DNA from: Fen-178 sp963722575
GTDB lineage: Bacteria > Acidobacteriota > Terriglobia > Bryobacterales > Bryobacteraceae
Assembly: GCA_963722575.1 (NCBI GenBank)
Contig: CAVRNR010000022.1
Coordinates: 1,240,001-1,304,000 of the forward strand
Direction of reading: 5' to 3'
DNA length: 64,000 bases
Both the position numbers and the translations under genes were made by a program. The notes beneath the pieces were generated by a model. It was not told the origin of the DNA. It made no database searches and saw nothing but the letters and a program-made list of their open reading frames with translations. Within the stretch, counting starts at the first letter, position 1. Each line of letters opens with the position of its first letter. This document shows, one piece after another, positions 51,607 to 60,817 of this stretch.

Positions 51607-54231
51607 ATGAAAATCACACGACGCAACGCTCTCGGGATTTTGGCGAGTAGCGCCACCGCGGCCGCATTGGAGCAGGATGCGGCCGCGCAGACAGTTCTTA
51701 ATGAAGCGGTGACGGCCGGCTGGCTGGGTGGAAGCCCTCCGGTGATGGAGAGCGGTGTCAGTTGGGGAGTTCCCTGGCCGCGCGGCACGGTGCGCAAGGA
51801 CCAGACCTTCACTCTGACCACCGCCGAAGGCCAAGCCCTGCCCTTGCAGAACTGGCCGCTGGCGTATTGGCCCGACGGATCGATGAAGTTTATCGGCTTC
51901 GCCACCGTGGCCGGGCCGAGCGCCTCGGGCGCGTTCAAACTGGCGCGGGGCACGGCGGCCGCTCCCGCTTCGCCGGTGAAGGTGGCCGAAAGCGGCGGGG
52001 CCATCGACATCGACACGGGCCGGCTTCAATGCCGCATCCCCAAGCAGGGAGCGTTCCTGATCGACTCGATGACCGTCGAAGGCCGCGTGGTGGCGCGCCA
52101 GGGGCGCCTGGTGTGCACCCTCGATGACCGCTCGGAATTCACCAGCAGCATCCGCAAGGTCACCGTGGAACAGACCGGCCCGGTGCGCGCCGTGGTCAAA
52201 ATCGAGGGTGTTCACAGGGCCGATACTGGAACCCGCGAATGGCTTCCCTTCACCGTGCGCCTGTATTTCTACGCCGGGCTGGAGCAGGTCCGCCTGGTGC
52301 ACACCATGGTCTTCGATGGCGACGAGCAGAAAGATTTCATCCGCGGCCTCGGCGTGGTTTTCTCGGTGCCGATGCGCGAGCAGGTGCAGAATCGCCATGT
52401 TCGTTTTTCGGGCGAGGGCGACGGATTGTGGGCCGAGCCGATCGAGCCGGCCAGCGCGCGCCCGCTCATGCTGCCCGGCGGCCGGGGCAGCGCCTACCCC
52501 GACCAACTGGCGGGCAAGCGCATCCCCAACAAGGAGGCCTTCGACCAGCGCGGGCAGAAGCTGCTCACCGACTGGGCGGTGTGGGACGCCTATAAGCTGG
52601 TGCAACCCAACGCCGACGGCTTCACCATCCAGAAGCGCACCAATCCGCAAAGCTGCTGGCTGGCCGCGATTGCCGGACGGCGCGCTTCCGGGCTGGTCTT
52701 CATCGGCAACGTCTCGGGCGGCCTGGCCGTGGGCGTGAAGAACTTCTGGCAATCCTACCCCGCCTCGCTCGAGGTTCAGAAAGCCTCTGGCGACGCGGCC
52801 GATCTGTACATCTGGCTGTGGTCGCCCGACGCCGCCGCCATGGATCTGCGCCACTACGACACCCGGGCCCACGGCCTGGATTCCAGCTATGAAGACGTGC
52901 AGCCGGGCTTCAGCACTCCGCACGGCGTGGCGCGCTCGAGCGAGATGACGCTCTTCCCCAGCGCCGCCGTCCCGGCCAAGGAAGATCTGGCGCGGCAGGC
53001 CAGGATTGCCGAGGAGCCGCCCCTGCTGGTGACTACGCCGCAATATATCCACGCCGCGCAAGTCTTCGGCATCTGGAGCCTGCCGGACCGTTCGACGCCC
53101 GCCAAACGGCAACTCGAAGACCGGCTCGACGCCGCTTTCGCGATCTATCGCAAAGAGGTGGAGCAGCGGCACTGGTACGGCTTCTGGGATTATGGCGACG
53201 TGATGCACCAGCATGACGCGCAGCGCCACGAGTGGCGCTACGACGTGGGCGGCTACGCCTGGGACAACACCGAGCTGGGCACCGACATGTGGCTGTGGTC
53301 GAGCTTCCTGCGCAGCGGGCGGGCCGACATCTTCCGCATGGCCGAGGCCATGACGCGCCATACCACGGAAGTCGACACCTATCACTTGGGACGATTCGCG
53401 CCGCTCGGTTCGCGTCACAACGTGCGTCACTGGGGCTGCGGCGCCAAGGAACCGCGCATCAGCCAGGCGGCATTTCGCCGGTATTACTACTACCTGACCA
53501 CCGATGAGCGCACCGGCGACGTGATGCACGAGGTGGTGGACGCTGACTACAAGACCACGGAAATCGACACCATGCGCTTGGCCTCTCCGCGCACCGGGCC
53601 GATTCCGTATCCGGGGCGGGTGCGCGGCGGGCCGGACTGGCTGTCGTTTATCGGCAACTGGATGACGGAGTGGGAACGCACCGGCGAGCCTAAGTATCGC
53701 GACAAGATCATCGCCGGCATGGATTCCATCGCCAAAATGCCCTATTGGTTCATGACGGGTCCGAACAACCTGTACGGCTACGATCCCGCCACGGGAAAGC
53801 TCTATCCGCTGGTGGAAGACGGTTTCGGAACCTACAACCTGACCACCATCCAGGGCGGCGCGGAAGTGGTGTTCGAGCTGAATACGCTGATCGACAACGC
53901 CGGCTGGCACAAGGCGTGGAACCAATACTGCCGGCTGTCCGGCGCGCCCAAGGCGGTAGTGGCCAAGGATATGACCACGGGGAGCGAGGGCGCCGACGGC
54001 CAATATGCGCGAGGACGCCTGGCGGCCTACGCATACATGCTGACGAAGAACCCGGCGTTCGCCAAGAAGGCCTTGAGCGGCCTGCGCCTGGCAAGCTTCG
54101 CCACCACCAGTTTCAAGGGCCCGGAGGTTCTGAACCCGATTGACGAGGTCCCCGGCCTATCGACCAACAGCACCGCGCAAGGCTGTCTGGAGACTATCGA
54201 GATTCTCGAAATGTGCGGCGGGCAGATGTAG
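51607..54231 (+). CDS. Exo-rhamnogalacturonan lyase-family protein (PL26-like), Tat-exported
   Basis: An 874-residue protein from ATG 51607 with a twin-arginine signal (KITRRNALGILASSATAAAL). It has an N-terminal beta domain (VSWGVPWPRGTVRKDQTFTL, YWPDGSMKFIGFATV), a central beta-sandwich and a C-terminal (alpha/alpha)-barrel with HWYGFWDYGDVMHQHDAQRH, YAWDNTELGTDMWLW and HNVRHWGCGAKEPRISQ. This layout matches proteins annotated as exo-rhamnogalacturonan lyases (PL26), which split RG-I backbone ends by beta-elimination. It lies between a rhamnosidase and a polygalacturonase in one operon. Confidence 0.8.
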   Translation: MKITRRNALGILASSATAAALEQDAAAQTVLNEAVTAGWLGGSPPVMESGVSWGVPWPRGTVRKDQTFTLTTAEGQALPLQNWPLAYWPDGSMKFIGFATVAGPSASGAFKLARGTAAAPASPVKVAESGGAIDIDTGRLQCRIPKQGAFLIDSMTVEGRVVARQGRLVCTLDDRSEFTSSIRKVTVEQTGPVRAVVKIEGVHRADTGTREWLPFTVRLYFYAGLEQVRLVHTMVFDGDEQKDFIRGLGVVFSVPMREQVQNRHVRFSGEGDGLWAEPIEPASARPLMLPGGRGSAYPDQLAGKRIPNKEAFDQRGQKLLTDWAVWDAYKLVQPNADGFTIQKRTNPQSCWLAAIAGRRASGLVFIGNVSGGLAVGVKNFWQSYPASLEVQKASGDAADLYIWLWSPDAAAMDLRHYDTRAHGLDSSYEDVQPGFSTPHGVARSSEMTLFPSAAVPAKEDLARQARIAEEPPLLVTTPQYIHAAQVFGIWSLPDRSTPAKRQLEDRLDAAFAIYRKEVEQRHWYGFWDYGDVMHQHDAQRHEWRYDVGGYAWDNTELGTDMWLWSSFLRSGRADIFRMAEAMTRHTTEVDTYHLGRFAPLGSRHNVRHWGCGAKEPRISQAAFRRYYYYLTTDERTGDVMHEVVDADYKTTEIDTMRLASPRTGPIPYPGRVRGGPDWLSFIGNWMTEWERTGEPKYRDKIIAGMDSIAKMPYWFMTGPNNLYGYDPATGKLYPLVEDGFGTYNLTTIQGGAEVVFELNTLIDNAGWHKAWNQYCRLSGAPKAVVAKDMTTGSEGADGQYARGRLAAYAYMLTKNPAFAKKALSGLRLASFATTSFKGPEVLNPIDEVPGLSTNSTAQGCLETIEILEMCGGQM

Positions 54232-54240
54232 GAGGAACGA

Positions 54241-55647
54241 ATGAAAGATAGCCATCTCAGCCGGCGTGAGGCCCTGCGGCTGGCTGCCGTGACAGTTCTT
54301 GGGTCCGCCGTGTCATCGGCGCAGAATGTCCGCGTCTTCGACGTCCGGGACTACGGCGCCGTGGGTGACGGGAGCACGCTCGACACCGCCGCCATCCAGC
54401 GGGCCATCGACCAGGCTGCGGCGGCGGGGGCGCCCCCTGGGCCCGGCGCGCAGGTGCTCATCCGCGGCGGCAAGAAATATCTCATCGGCACGCTGGTCCT
54501 GAAGGGCGGCATCGATTTCCACCTGGCCGACGACGCCGAGTTGGTGGTGAGCACCAACCCGCAGCACTACACCGGCGGCGGCGTCATCACGGCTACCGGC
54601 GCCGACGGCCTGCGCATCACCGGCACCGGCAACATCAACGGCCGGGCGCGCGAGTTCATGAGCCGCTACGACCAGCCCAACGAGTGGTGGCTGCCCGCCG
54701 GCTTCCGCCCGAAGATGTTCGTGCTGACTAACTGCAAAGGCCTCGAGGTCCACGACATTACCTTCAGCGAGGCGCCCGAATGGGGGCTGCACATGATCGG
54801 CTGCGAGCACGTCCTGGTGGACAACCTGAAGATCCGCAACCTGCTGGACGTGCCCAACTGCGACGGCATCGATCCCGACCATTGCCGCGACCTCGAGATC
54901 CGCAACTGCAACATCGTGTGCGGCGACGATGCCATCGTGATCAAGGCCACGCGGCAAGCCACCGACTACGGACCATCGGCCAACATTACGGTCCACGATT
55001 GCGTCATCCAGACGCAAGACGCCGGCGTGAAGATCGGCACCGAGACCACGCAGGACGTCCACGATATCCGCTTCGAGCGCTGCGAGATCCGCTCCAGCTC
55101 GCGCGGCCTGTGCATCCAGGCCCGCGATGAAGGCAGCGTTTACAACATCGATTTCCGCGACATCCAATTCGTGTCGCGCTACCATTCGGACCCGTGGTGG
55201 GGCCGCGGCGAGGCCATCTCACTAACGGCCATTCCGCGCACCGCTCAAGGTAAGATCGGAACCATCCACGACGTGCGCGTCCAGAACGTAAGCGGCCGCG
55301 CCGAAAACAGCGTGCGCGTCCAGGGCAGCAAGGAGAGCCGCATTCGCGGGGTCACGCTGGAGAATGTCGCCGTGACGCTGGACCGCTGGACGCAATATCC
55401 CGGAGGCCTATTCGACAACCGGCCCACGACGGCCTATCCAGCCATTGAGCCGCACGGCAACCCCGGCTTCAGCATCCGCTACGCGGACAATGTTGTTCTG
55501 AAGCATTCGAGCGTCAAATGGGGAGACAAGCGCCCGGACTACTTCACCAACGCGTTGGAAGCCGAGTCCGTGACCGGGTTGGAACTCACGGCTTTCGCCG
55601 GAGAGGCCGCGCATCCGGAGCGCGACGCCGACATCGTGATCCGCTGA
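54241..55647 (+). CDS. GH28 polygalacturonase/rhamnogalacturonase, Tat-exported
   Basis: A 468-residue right-handed beta-helix protein. The N-terminus is a twin-arginine-like signal (SRREALRLAAVTVLG). The GH28 catalytic motifs appear as VPNCDGIDPDHC (NxD), NIVCGDDAIVIKA (GDD) and QDAGVKIGTET (replacing the G-H-G motif), suggesting an atypical or exo-acting member. The N-terminal segment DYGAVGDGSTLDTAAIQRAI is standard. A short PPGPGA insertion (about residues 64-69) is encoded by DNA matching an intergenic repeat. It ends the operon begun by GH106, 9 bp after the PL26-like gene. Confidence 0.88.
   Translation: MKDSHLSRREALRLAAVTVLGSAVSSAQNVRVFDVRDYGAVGDGSTLDTAAIQRAIDQAAAAGAPPGPGAQVLIRGGKKYLIGTLVLKGGIDFHLADDAELVVSTNPQHYTGGGVITATGADGLRITGTGNINGRAREFMSRYDQPNEWWLPAGFRPKMFVLTNCKGLEVHDITFSEAPEWGLHMIGCEHVLVDNLKIRNLLDVPNCDGIDPDHCRDLEIRNCNIVCGDDAIVIKATRQATDYGPSANITVHDCVIQTQDAGVKIGTETTQDVHDIRFERCEIRSSSRGLCIQARDEGSVYNIDFRDIQFVSRYHSDPWWGRGEAISLTAIPRTAQGKIGTIHDVRVQNVSGRAENSVRVQGSKESRIRGVTLENVAVTLDRWTQYPGGLFDNRPTTAYPAIEPHGNPGFSIRYADNVVLKHSSVKWGDKRPDYFTNALEAESVTGLELTAFAGEAAHPERDADIVIR
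54426..54449 (+). repeat. Fragment of intergenic repeat family D inside the GH28 gene
   Basis: These 24 bases match 18581-18604 in repeat copy 1 at 23 of 24 positions (a GGGGG-GCC block through CCCGGCGC). Here they are translated in frame as part of a surface turn before strand AQVLIRGGKKYLIG. Confidence 0.6.
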
Positions 55648-55732
55648 CCCGAAATACTATAAGCCATCACAAGCTACCTTGGCGGGTTGTTGCCCCACCG
55701 GCTGAGGCTGTCTTGTACGGACAAGAGTAGGG

Positions 55733-57082
55733 TCACGTCTGGTATTCGGAGACTTCGAACTGCACCTCAACACAGCGCCCTGAGTTTGTTCGAAGCTGAA
55801 TGGTGTGCGCGCCAGGGGACATTGCGGCGGGTGAAGCTATTTTCGCCTGCCAACATCCGTTGCCAGTGTTCAAAATGCTCCGGAGTGGACGCTCTGTGCC
55901 ATCCAGGACCGCTACGAAGTCGACTGCCGAAAGGCGTTCGGCGCGACACGTCATGTAGCAGTTAACCTCACCGAAATCGAGAAACCGAGCGTCTGCCGGG
56001 GCCGCGTATGAAGCCCGAAGCAAAACCGGAACTATGTCCCGCTGCGTGAGCGGGAGAGGGGCGGTGCTCTCGGTTACGAAAATATCCATTGTGTTGCTGT
56101 AGTCACTGTCCCGTGTTCGCAGACGGACCTCATGCCTGCCTGAGGTCAGGTAGGGTGGGCGGAGGCAGTCCGCCTGCCACGCGGTCTCGCCCGTCTGAAC
56201 AACGCGCAGAGCCGGCGTGCCGCAGCCGTCCACATCGACGCAAACGTCACCGCGGTTCAGTCCCGACTCACTCGTCTGGAAGAAGCAGAGTAGGTACTCG
56301 TCCTTCGAGGGATGGAATCGGACACTGAAGTCGCGGTTGTTCACAGCGACGTTCAGCAGAGGAGCAGGAGCGCACGGCGTGATCCGATGCTGCCACTGGC
56401 GGGAGCATATCAGAGATGCCCTCTGATTCTCCTCGTGCGTGAACTCCACTCTGGCGAAGCCGGCCGACCGGCAGAGCGCCATCAAACATCCGGTCGTTGG
56501 CCCATACCAGTTATCCAGTTGGCCACCGAGATCGTCCACCTCGTAGAACTCCATGAAGGGGTTCCCACTCCTACCGGTCTGGTCGGGCCTTAGAACAAAT
56601 GACTCGACCAGCGCAGTCTCCCGGGTCACGGACAGAACTTTCTCGAGGCCCTGAAGAGGATGTCTGAGATGATAAAGAACTCCAAAGAAGAGTACGATGT
56701 CGAACATGCCCAGACGTTCCGGCGACAATTCAGCGACATCCAGGATCTCGTACGAAACGTTCGACCCGAGCATCTCTCTGGCCTCATAGAACGTCTTGAA
56801 CGGGACACAGTCGACGGCGACTACCTCCGCGCCCCTCCGTTCCATCTCGAAGCTGAACCAGCCATCCCACGCGCCGATGTCGAGTACGCGTTTTCCGTCT
56901 AATCTGTCGGGCAGCGGGAAGACAGCCAACCTTCGCTGCAGGTCCTCCAAGCTTTGTAACCCTGGCAAGACGTGGCCATCGGGAAGCTGTATGCTGTGGT
57001 ACCGTAGCCCGTGGGTCAACCGCCTGGTCTGCTCTTGAATCTGCGCCCGGTATTCGGCGCTCTTGGCGACGATCGCGTCCAT
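55733..57082 (-). CDS. CmoB/DUF1698-like methyltransferase fused to two tandem beta-rich domains
   Basis: A 449-residue protein. The N-terminal SAM domain has HSIQLPDGHVLPGLQSLED, motif I VLDIGAWDGWFSFEME (about 65-80), AEVVAVDCVPFKTFYEARE and DIVLFFGVLYHLRHPLQGLE, close to tRNA uridine-5-oxyacetate-type carboxymethyl/methyltransferases. The C-terminal half holds two similar units of about 90 residues (VDGCGTPALRVVQTGETAWQ and VLDGTERPLRSILNTGNGCW, each followed by G-x-H-x-x-x-LRT). They look like beta-sandwich domains. GC content is lower than that of the neighbours. It is the last gene of the minus-strand pectinase operon, 18 bp after the GH28 gene; the substrate may be a sugar or glycoconjugate rather than tRNA. 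Confidence 0.78.
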   Translation of the reverse strand: MDAIVAKSAEYRAQIQEQTRRLTHGLRYHSIQLPDGHVLPGLQSLEDLQRRLAVFPLPDRLDGKRVLDIGAWDGWFSFEMERRGAEVVAVDCVPFKTFYEAREMLGSNVSYEILDVAELSPERLGMFDIVLFFGVLYHLRHPLQGLEKVLSVTRETALVESFVLRPDQTGRSGNPFMEFYEVDDLGGQLDNWYGPTTGCLMALCRSAGFARVEFTHEENQRASLICSRQWQHRITPCAPAPLLNVAVNNRDFSVRFHPSKDEYLLCFFQTSESGLNRGDVCVDVDGCGTPALRVVQTGETAWQADCLRPPYLTSGRHEVRLRTRDSDYSNTMDIFVTESTAPLPLTQRDIVPVLLRASYAAPADARFLDFGEVNCYMTCRAERLSAVDFVAVLDGTERPLRSILNTGNGCWQAKIASPAAMSPGAHTIQLRTNSGRCVEVQFEVSEYQT

Positions 57083-57100
57083 GTCACTGAGCCTTTCTTA

Positions 57101-58450
57101 CTACTTCTCCCCCAACCCCGTAACGCTCCCACAGTCTTGCAGTTTCACCACGCTGCCGTCGGCGGTCTTGATGTGCGTGTTGGCGAAGGTCCAGTGGTCG
57201 GCGTACTGAATGCTGCCGGCCATCTTCGCGTCGATATCCAGGTTCTTGAACTCGAAGTTCTCCAAGGGCGAGTCTCTGTAGGAGCCAACGGAAAAAGCCC
57301 GCTGCGCATCCACGGCTTTGATGTCCGAAATTTTGACGTTCCGAAAATGCGGCAGCCCCTTCTCGGGGGACACCGCCTCGGTCAGCACCTTCCAGTAGTC
57401 CGGCGGGTTCGTGATTCCCTCCGGCATCTTGGCGTAGCTGTAGCTGGGGTTCCAGTTCAAAGTGATACTGATCGGCGTGCCCACGCCCTGCATATCGAAA
57501 TCGTGCATCACGATGTTTTCGATGGTGCCGCCGCGCGTGCTGGCCGACTTGAACAGAATCCCGTTCGGCACGGGCCGCAGCACATGGATGCGGTACGCTT
57601 CCACGTCGCGAATTCCGCCCGAAGTTTCGCTGCCGATGGTGATGCCGGCTGCGCCTCCGCGCACGGTGCAGTCGCGGATCACAATCTTCTCGGTGGGGCG
57701 GTTCACGCGCAAACCGTCGGCGTCGCGGCCGGCCTTGAGGCAGATGTCGTCATCGTTGTCGTCGATGTCGCAGTGTTCCACCAGCACGTCGGAAGAGGAG
57801 TCGATATCGATGCCGTCGGTGCTGGGACCTTTGCCGCCGATGTTGTTGCGGATGGTGGTCCCATCCACGTGCACCCGTTGCGAGTAGCAGATGTGCACCG
57901 TCCAGAAGCCGGAGCGCCGCAGTTCCAGGCCCACCAGATCCACGTCCGAGGATTTGTAAATCACGATGAGGCGGGGCCGCTGGCAATCGTAATCGGCGGC
58001 CCACCGCAGGCCTTTCGGCTCATACTCCTTGCGGAGATCCCAGTACTTGTCCCACCAGATTTTGCCCTCGCCATCGATCACGCCCTTGCCGGAGATCTTC
58101 ACGTGCGATTGCTCATACACGTTGATGAGGGCGGCCGGCCACCTCATCTCGACCCCGGCGACGCGCGTCTGCATCACCGGATAGGCCGCGAGGTCCTGTG
58201 CGCCGTGGAGTTCAACGCCTGCGTCCACGCGCAGTTCGGTGCCCGACTTCAAAAACAACGATCCAGTCAGGTACACTCCAGGGGCGAAGACAACCGTGCC
58301 GCCGGCCTTGGCGGCAGCGTCGATGGCCTTCTGAATGGCCGCGGTATCGAGGGTCTTGCCGTCTCCTTTGGCGCCGTAAGCGCCAGCGCGAAACTCGGCC
58401 GCATGCGCGGCGCACAGTGTCAAAAACGCCCAACAAATCGCGATTCTCAT
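57101..58450 (-). CDS. GH28 polygalacturonase/rhamnogalacturonase
   Basis: A 449-residue beta-helix enzyme with a Sec signal peptide (ICWAFLTLCAAHA). N-terminal GAYGAKGDGKTLDTAAIQKA; catalytic motifs PSTDGIDIDSSSDV (NTD-like), DIDDNDDDICLKAG (DD) and GGAAGITIGSETSGGIRD (G-S-E variant of GHG). The variant third motif again suggests a rhamnogalacturonan- or exo-type activity. Its start overlaps the GH2 stop by 4 bp (ATGA). Confidence 0.9.
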   Translation of the reverse strand: MRIAICWAFLTLCAAHAAEFRAGAYGAKGDGKTLDTAAIQKAIDAAAKAGGTVVFAPGVYLTGSLFLKSGTELRVDAGVELHGAQDLAAYPVMQTRVAGVEMRWPAALINVYEQSHVKISGKGVIDGEGKIWWDKYWDLRKEYEPKGLRWAADYDCQRPRLIVIYKSSDVDLVGLELRRSGFWTVHICYSQRVHVDGTTIRNNIGGKGPSTDGIDIDSSSDVLVEHCDIDDNDDDICLKAGRDADGLRVNRPTEKIVIRDCTVRGGAAGITIGSETSGGIRDVEAYRIHVLRPVPNGILFKSASTRGGTIENIVMHDFDMQGVGTPISITLNWNPSYSYAKMPEGITNPPDYWKVLTEAVSPEKGLPHFRNVKISDIKAVDAQRAFSVGSYRDSPLENFEFKNLDIDAKMAGSIQYADHWTFANTHIKTADGSVVKLQDCGSVTGLGEK

Positions 58451-60804
58451 TGTTTTCCTCTCGCTTCGATATTAACAGTGGCAGCGGCCAGGCCCGGCGA
58501 GGAAGCGGTCACCGCGATCCTCCCCGCGCCGTTGGCTTTCACAATGGCGAGGCACTGGCCCTGAAACGCATGGCGCTCGGATGCCTGGAACGGTTCGTGG
58601 CTGGCGTTGTCCGCGCTGTCCACGGCGACGATGACGCCCGGGCCCACCGCGCGGAACGCGACCAGTGGGTCTGCGCCGGGCACCAGCACGCCGTTGTCAT
58701 CCACCACGCTGGCGGTGACATACGCGACATCGTCCCAATCGGGAGCGAGCGTCCCGCGATCGGCGGCCAGCACGAGCCTGGCGGGCTTGCCCGCGGTACG
58801 CAGCTCATGCGTGGCGACAATCTGGCCCTTGTTCCTGCCAATGGCCCGGATGGTTCCCGGCTCGAAGGGCACGCTCCAGTTGCGCGCGGAGTCATTGGCC
58901 GGGTGCGGCTTCGATCCCAGAGATTTGCCGTTGAGAACAAGGTCCACCTCTTCGCAATTGCTGTACACCTCCACGTTTTCGGTTTGAACCGCGGCGGGCG
59001 TCCAGTCGTCGAACAGCGTCTGTACCTGCCGCCGGACGGTTTGTTCATAGCCGGGGTCGATGGGTGCGGCCTGCTGCGGCGCCACCCGGCGGACCATGTG
59101 AACCACGGGCTGGTCCGACCACCAGCTCTGCCGTTCATACCCCACCGGTTTGACGGCGCCGGTGTGGTCCAGCAGGCCGGAACCGGCGATGACATTCGGC
59201 CAGAGCCGCGATTCGCCGATGTAATCGATGCCGCTCCATAGGAACTGGCCGGCATAGGGCGGGTTGTCGCGCACGGCCAGCCAGGTGCTGAGTTCGCCGT
59301 GATTCTCAGTGCCGAGGATCTTGCGCGTGGGCTTGGCCGCGTGCGCGGCGAGGATTTCGTTTTCCCGGTAGTTCTGCCCGATCACATCCAACAAGTCGGC
59401 CAGGCCGTCTTCATAATCGTGGCTGGCGTTGGGCCGGAAGAGCGCCTGCGTGGCCGGGCGCGTGGGGTCGGCCTGGTGAAACACGCCAATCAGTCCTTTG
59501 AGAATGCCGATGGCGAGTTCAGCTTGAGGCGTATCGTGAATCTCATTGCCCGCGCTATAGACCACGATGCTGGGGTGGTTGCGATCTCGCAGGACGGTGT
59601 CATGCGTGTCGGTGAGCGACCAGTCGCGGAAGTAGAGATGGTAGTCGTAGGGGTTCTTGGCCACCGTCCAGCAGTCGAACATCTCGTCCATCACCAGGAA
59701 GCCCATGCGGTCGCAGAGATCCAGAAACTCCGGCGCGGGCGGGTTGTGGGCGGTGCGGATAGCATTCACCCCGAGTAGCTTCAATTGCTCCAGGCGGCGT
59801 TCCCAAACGCGCAGCGGGACCGCCGCGCCCACCGCGCCGCCATCATGGTGCAGGCAGACGCCCTTGATTTTGAAATTCTTGCCGTTCAGCCAGAATCCGG
59901 TGGCGGCATCGAAATGAAACTCGCGAATGCCGAAAGGGACCACTTCGTCGTCCAGCGTGGTCTTTCCGGCGCGAACGCTGGCCACGGCGCGGTAGAGCGC
60001 GGGGTGGTCGAGGTTCCAGATATCGGGGGACTTGACGGCGATCTCCTCCTCGAAGTCCGCCGATTTCCCGGCGGCGACGGTTTGCGGCTTGGTCTCGGCG
60101 GTCTTCACGGTCTTGCCGTCGGGGCCGAGGATGGCGACTTCGAGCGCCACCGTGCGTGCCGCAGCGGACTGGTTCACGACGCTGGTTTGGACGCGCACCG
60201 TGGCTTCGCCGGCGGCCACCTGGGGCGTGGTCACGAAGGTGGCCCATTGATCCAGGTGGACCGGATCGGTGACCAGCAGGCGGACGTGCCGGTAAATGCC
60301 CGCGCCCGCGTACCAGCGCGAGGCCGGCTGGCGGGAGTTATCGGCGCGCACCGCGAGCACGTTGGGATTCTTCGCGCCGAAGGTCACGTGCCCGGTCAGC
60401 TCGTAGCGGAAGCTGACGTAGCCATAGGGCCGTTTTCCGAGCCGGAAACCGTTGATCCAGACCTCGCTGTTGGCCATGACGCCGTCGAACTCGACGAAGA
60501 TGCGCCGCTTGGCATAATCCGCGGGAAGGCTGAAATGTTTCCGGTACCAGCCAATGCCGGCGGGAAGCCAACCGCCCGCGCCGCCCGCGGGATTCTTCTG
60601 GTCGAACGGACCTTCGATGCTCCAGTCGTGGGGCACGTTCAAAGCGCGCCAGGCCGCGTCCGCGAACGCGGGCTGTTCGGCGCCCGGTGCGTCGGCTTTG
60701 AGGAAGCGCCAATCGGAGTCGAACGGAATGGTGGTCCGGACGAGCCCCTTCACCGGAGCCGCCGCCAGCAAGAGGGGAATCAACCACGAAACAACGCGCG
60801 TCAT
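58447..60804 (-). CDS. GH2 beta-galactosidase-type glycosidase
   Basis: A 785-residue exported enzyme with a signal peptide (SWLIPLLLAAAPVKG). The sugar-binding domain (WRALNVPHDWSIEGPFD, EVWINGFRLGKRPYGYVSF), immunoglobulin-like domain and TIM barrel are all present. The acid/base Glu lies in VVYSAGNEIHDT and the nucleophile Glu probably in LGTENHGELSTW. C-terminal DUF4982- and Big-like domains follow. In this context removal of beta-galactosyl (or uronyl) side chains from RG-I is likely. It lies 13 bp after the FG-GAP protein gene and overlaps the GH28 gene by 4 bp. Confidence 0.92.
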   Translation of the reverse strand: MTRVVSWLIPLLLAAAPVKGLVRTTIPFDSDWRFLKADAPGAEQPAFADAAWRALNVPHDWSIEGPFDQKNPAGGAGGWLPAGIGWYRKHFSLPADYAKRRIFVEFDGVMANSEVWINGFRLGKRPYGYVSFRYELTGHVTFGAKNPNVLAVRADNSRQPASRWYAGAGIYRHVRLLVTDPVHLDQWATFVTTPQVAAGEATVRVQTSVVNQSAAARTVALEVAILGPDGKTVKTAETKPQTVAAGKSADFEEEIAVKSPDIWNLDHPALYRAVASVRAGKTTLDDEVVPFGIREFHFDAATGFWLNGKNFKIKGVCLHHDGGAVGAAVPLRVWERRLEQLKLLGVNAIRTAHNPPAPEFLDLCDRMGFLVMDEMFDCWTVAKNPYDYHLYFRDWSLTDTHDTVLRDRNHPSIVVYSAGNEIHDTPQAELAIGILKGLIGVFHQADPTRPATQALFRPNASHDYEDGLADLLDVIGQNYRENEILAAHAAKPTRKILGTENHGELSTWLAVRDNPPYAGQFLWSGIDYIGESRLWPNVIAGSGLLDHTGAVKPVGYERQSWWSDQPVVHMVRRVAPQQAAPIDPGYEQTVRRQVQTLFDDWTPAAVQTENVEVYSNCEEVDLVLNGKSLGSKPHPANDSARNWSVPFEPGTIRAIGRNKGQIVATHELRTAGKPARLVLAADRGTLAPDWDDVAYVTASVVDDNGVLVPGADPLVAFRAVGPGVIVAVDSADNASHEPFQASERHAFQGQCLAIVKANGAGRIAVTASSPGLAAATVNIEARGKQ

Positions 60805-60817
60805 AAGACCTCCTTTT

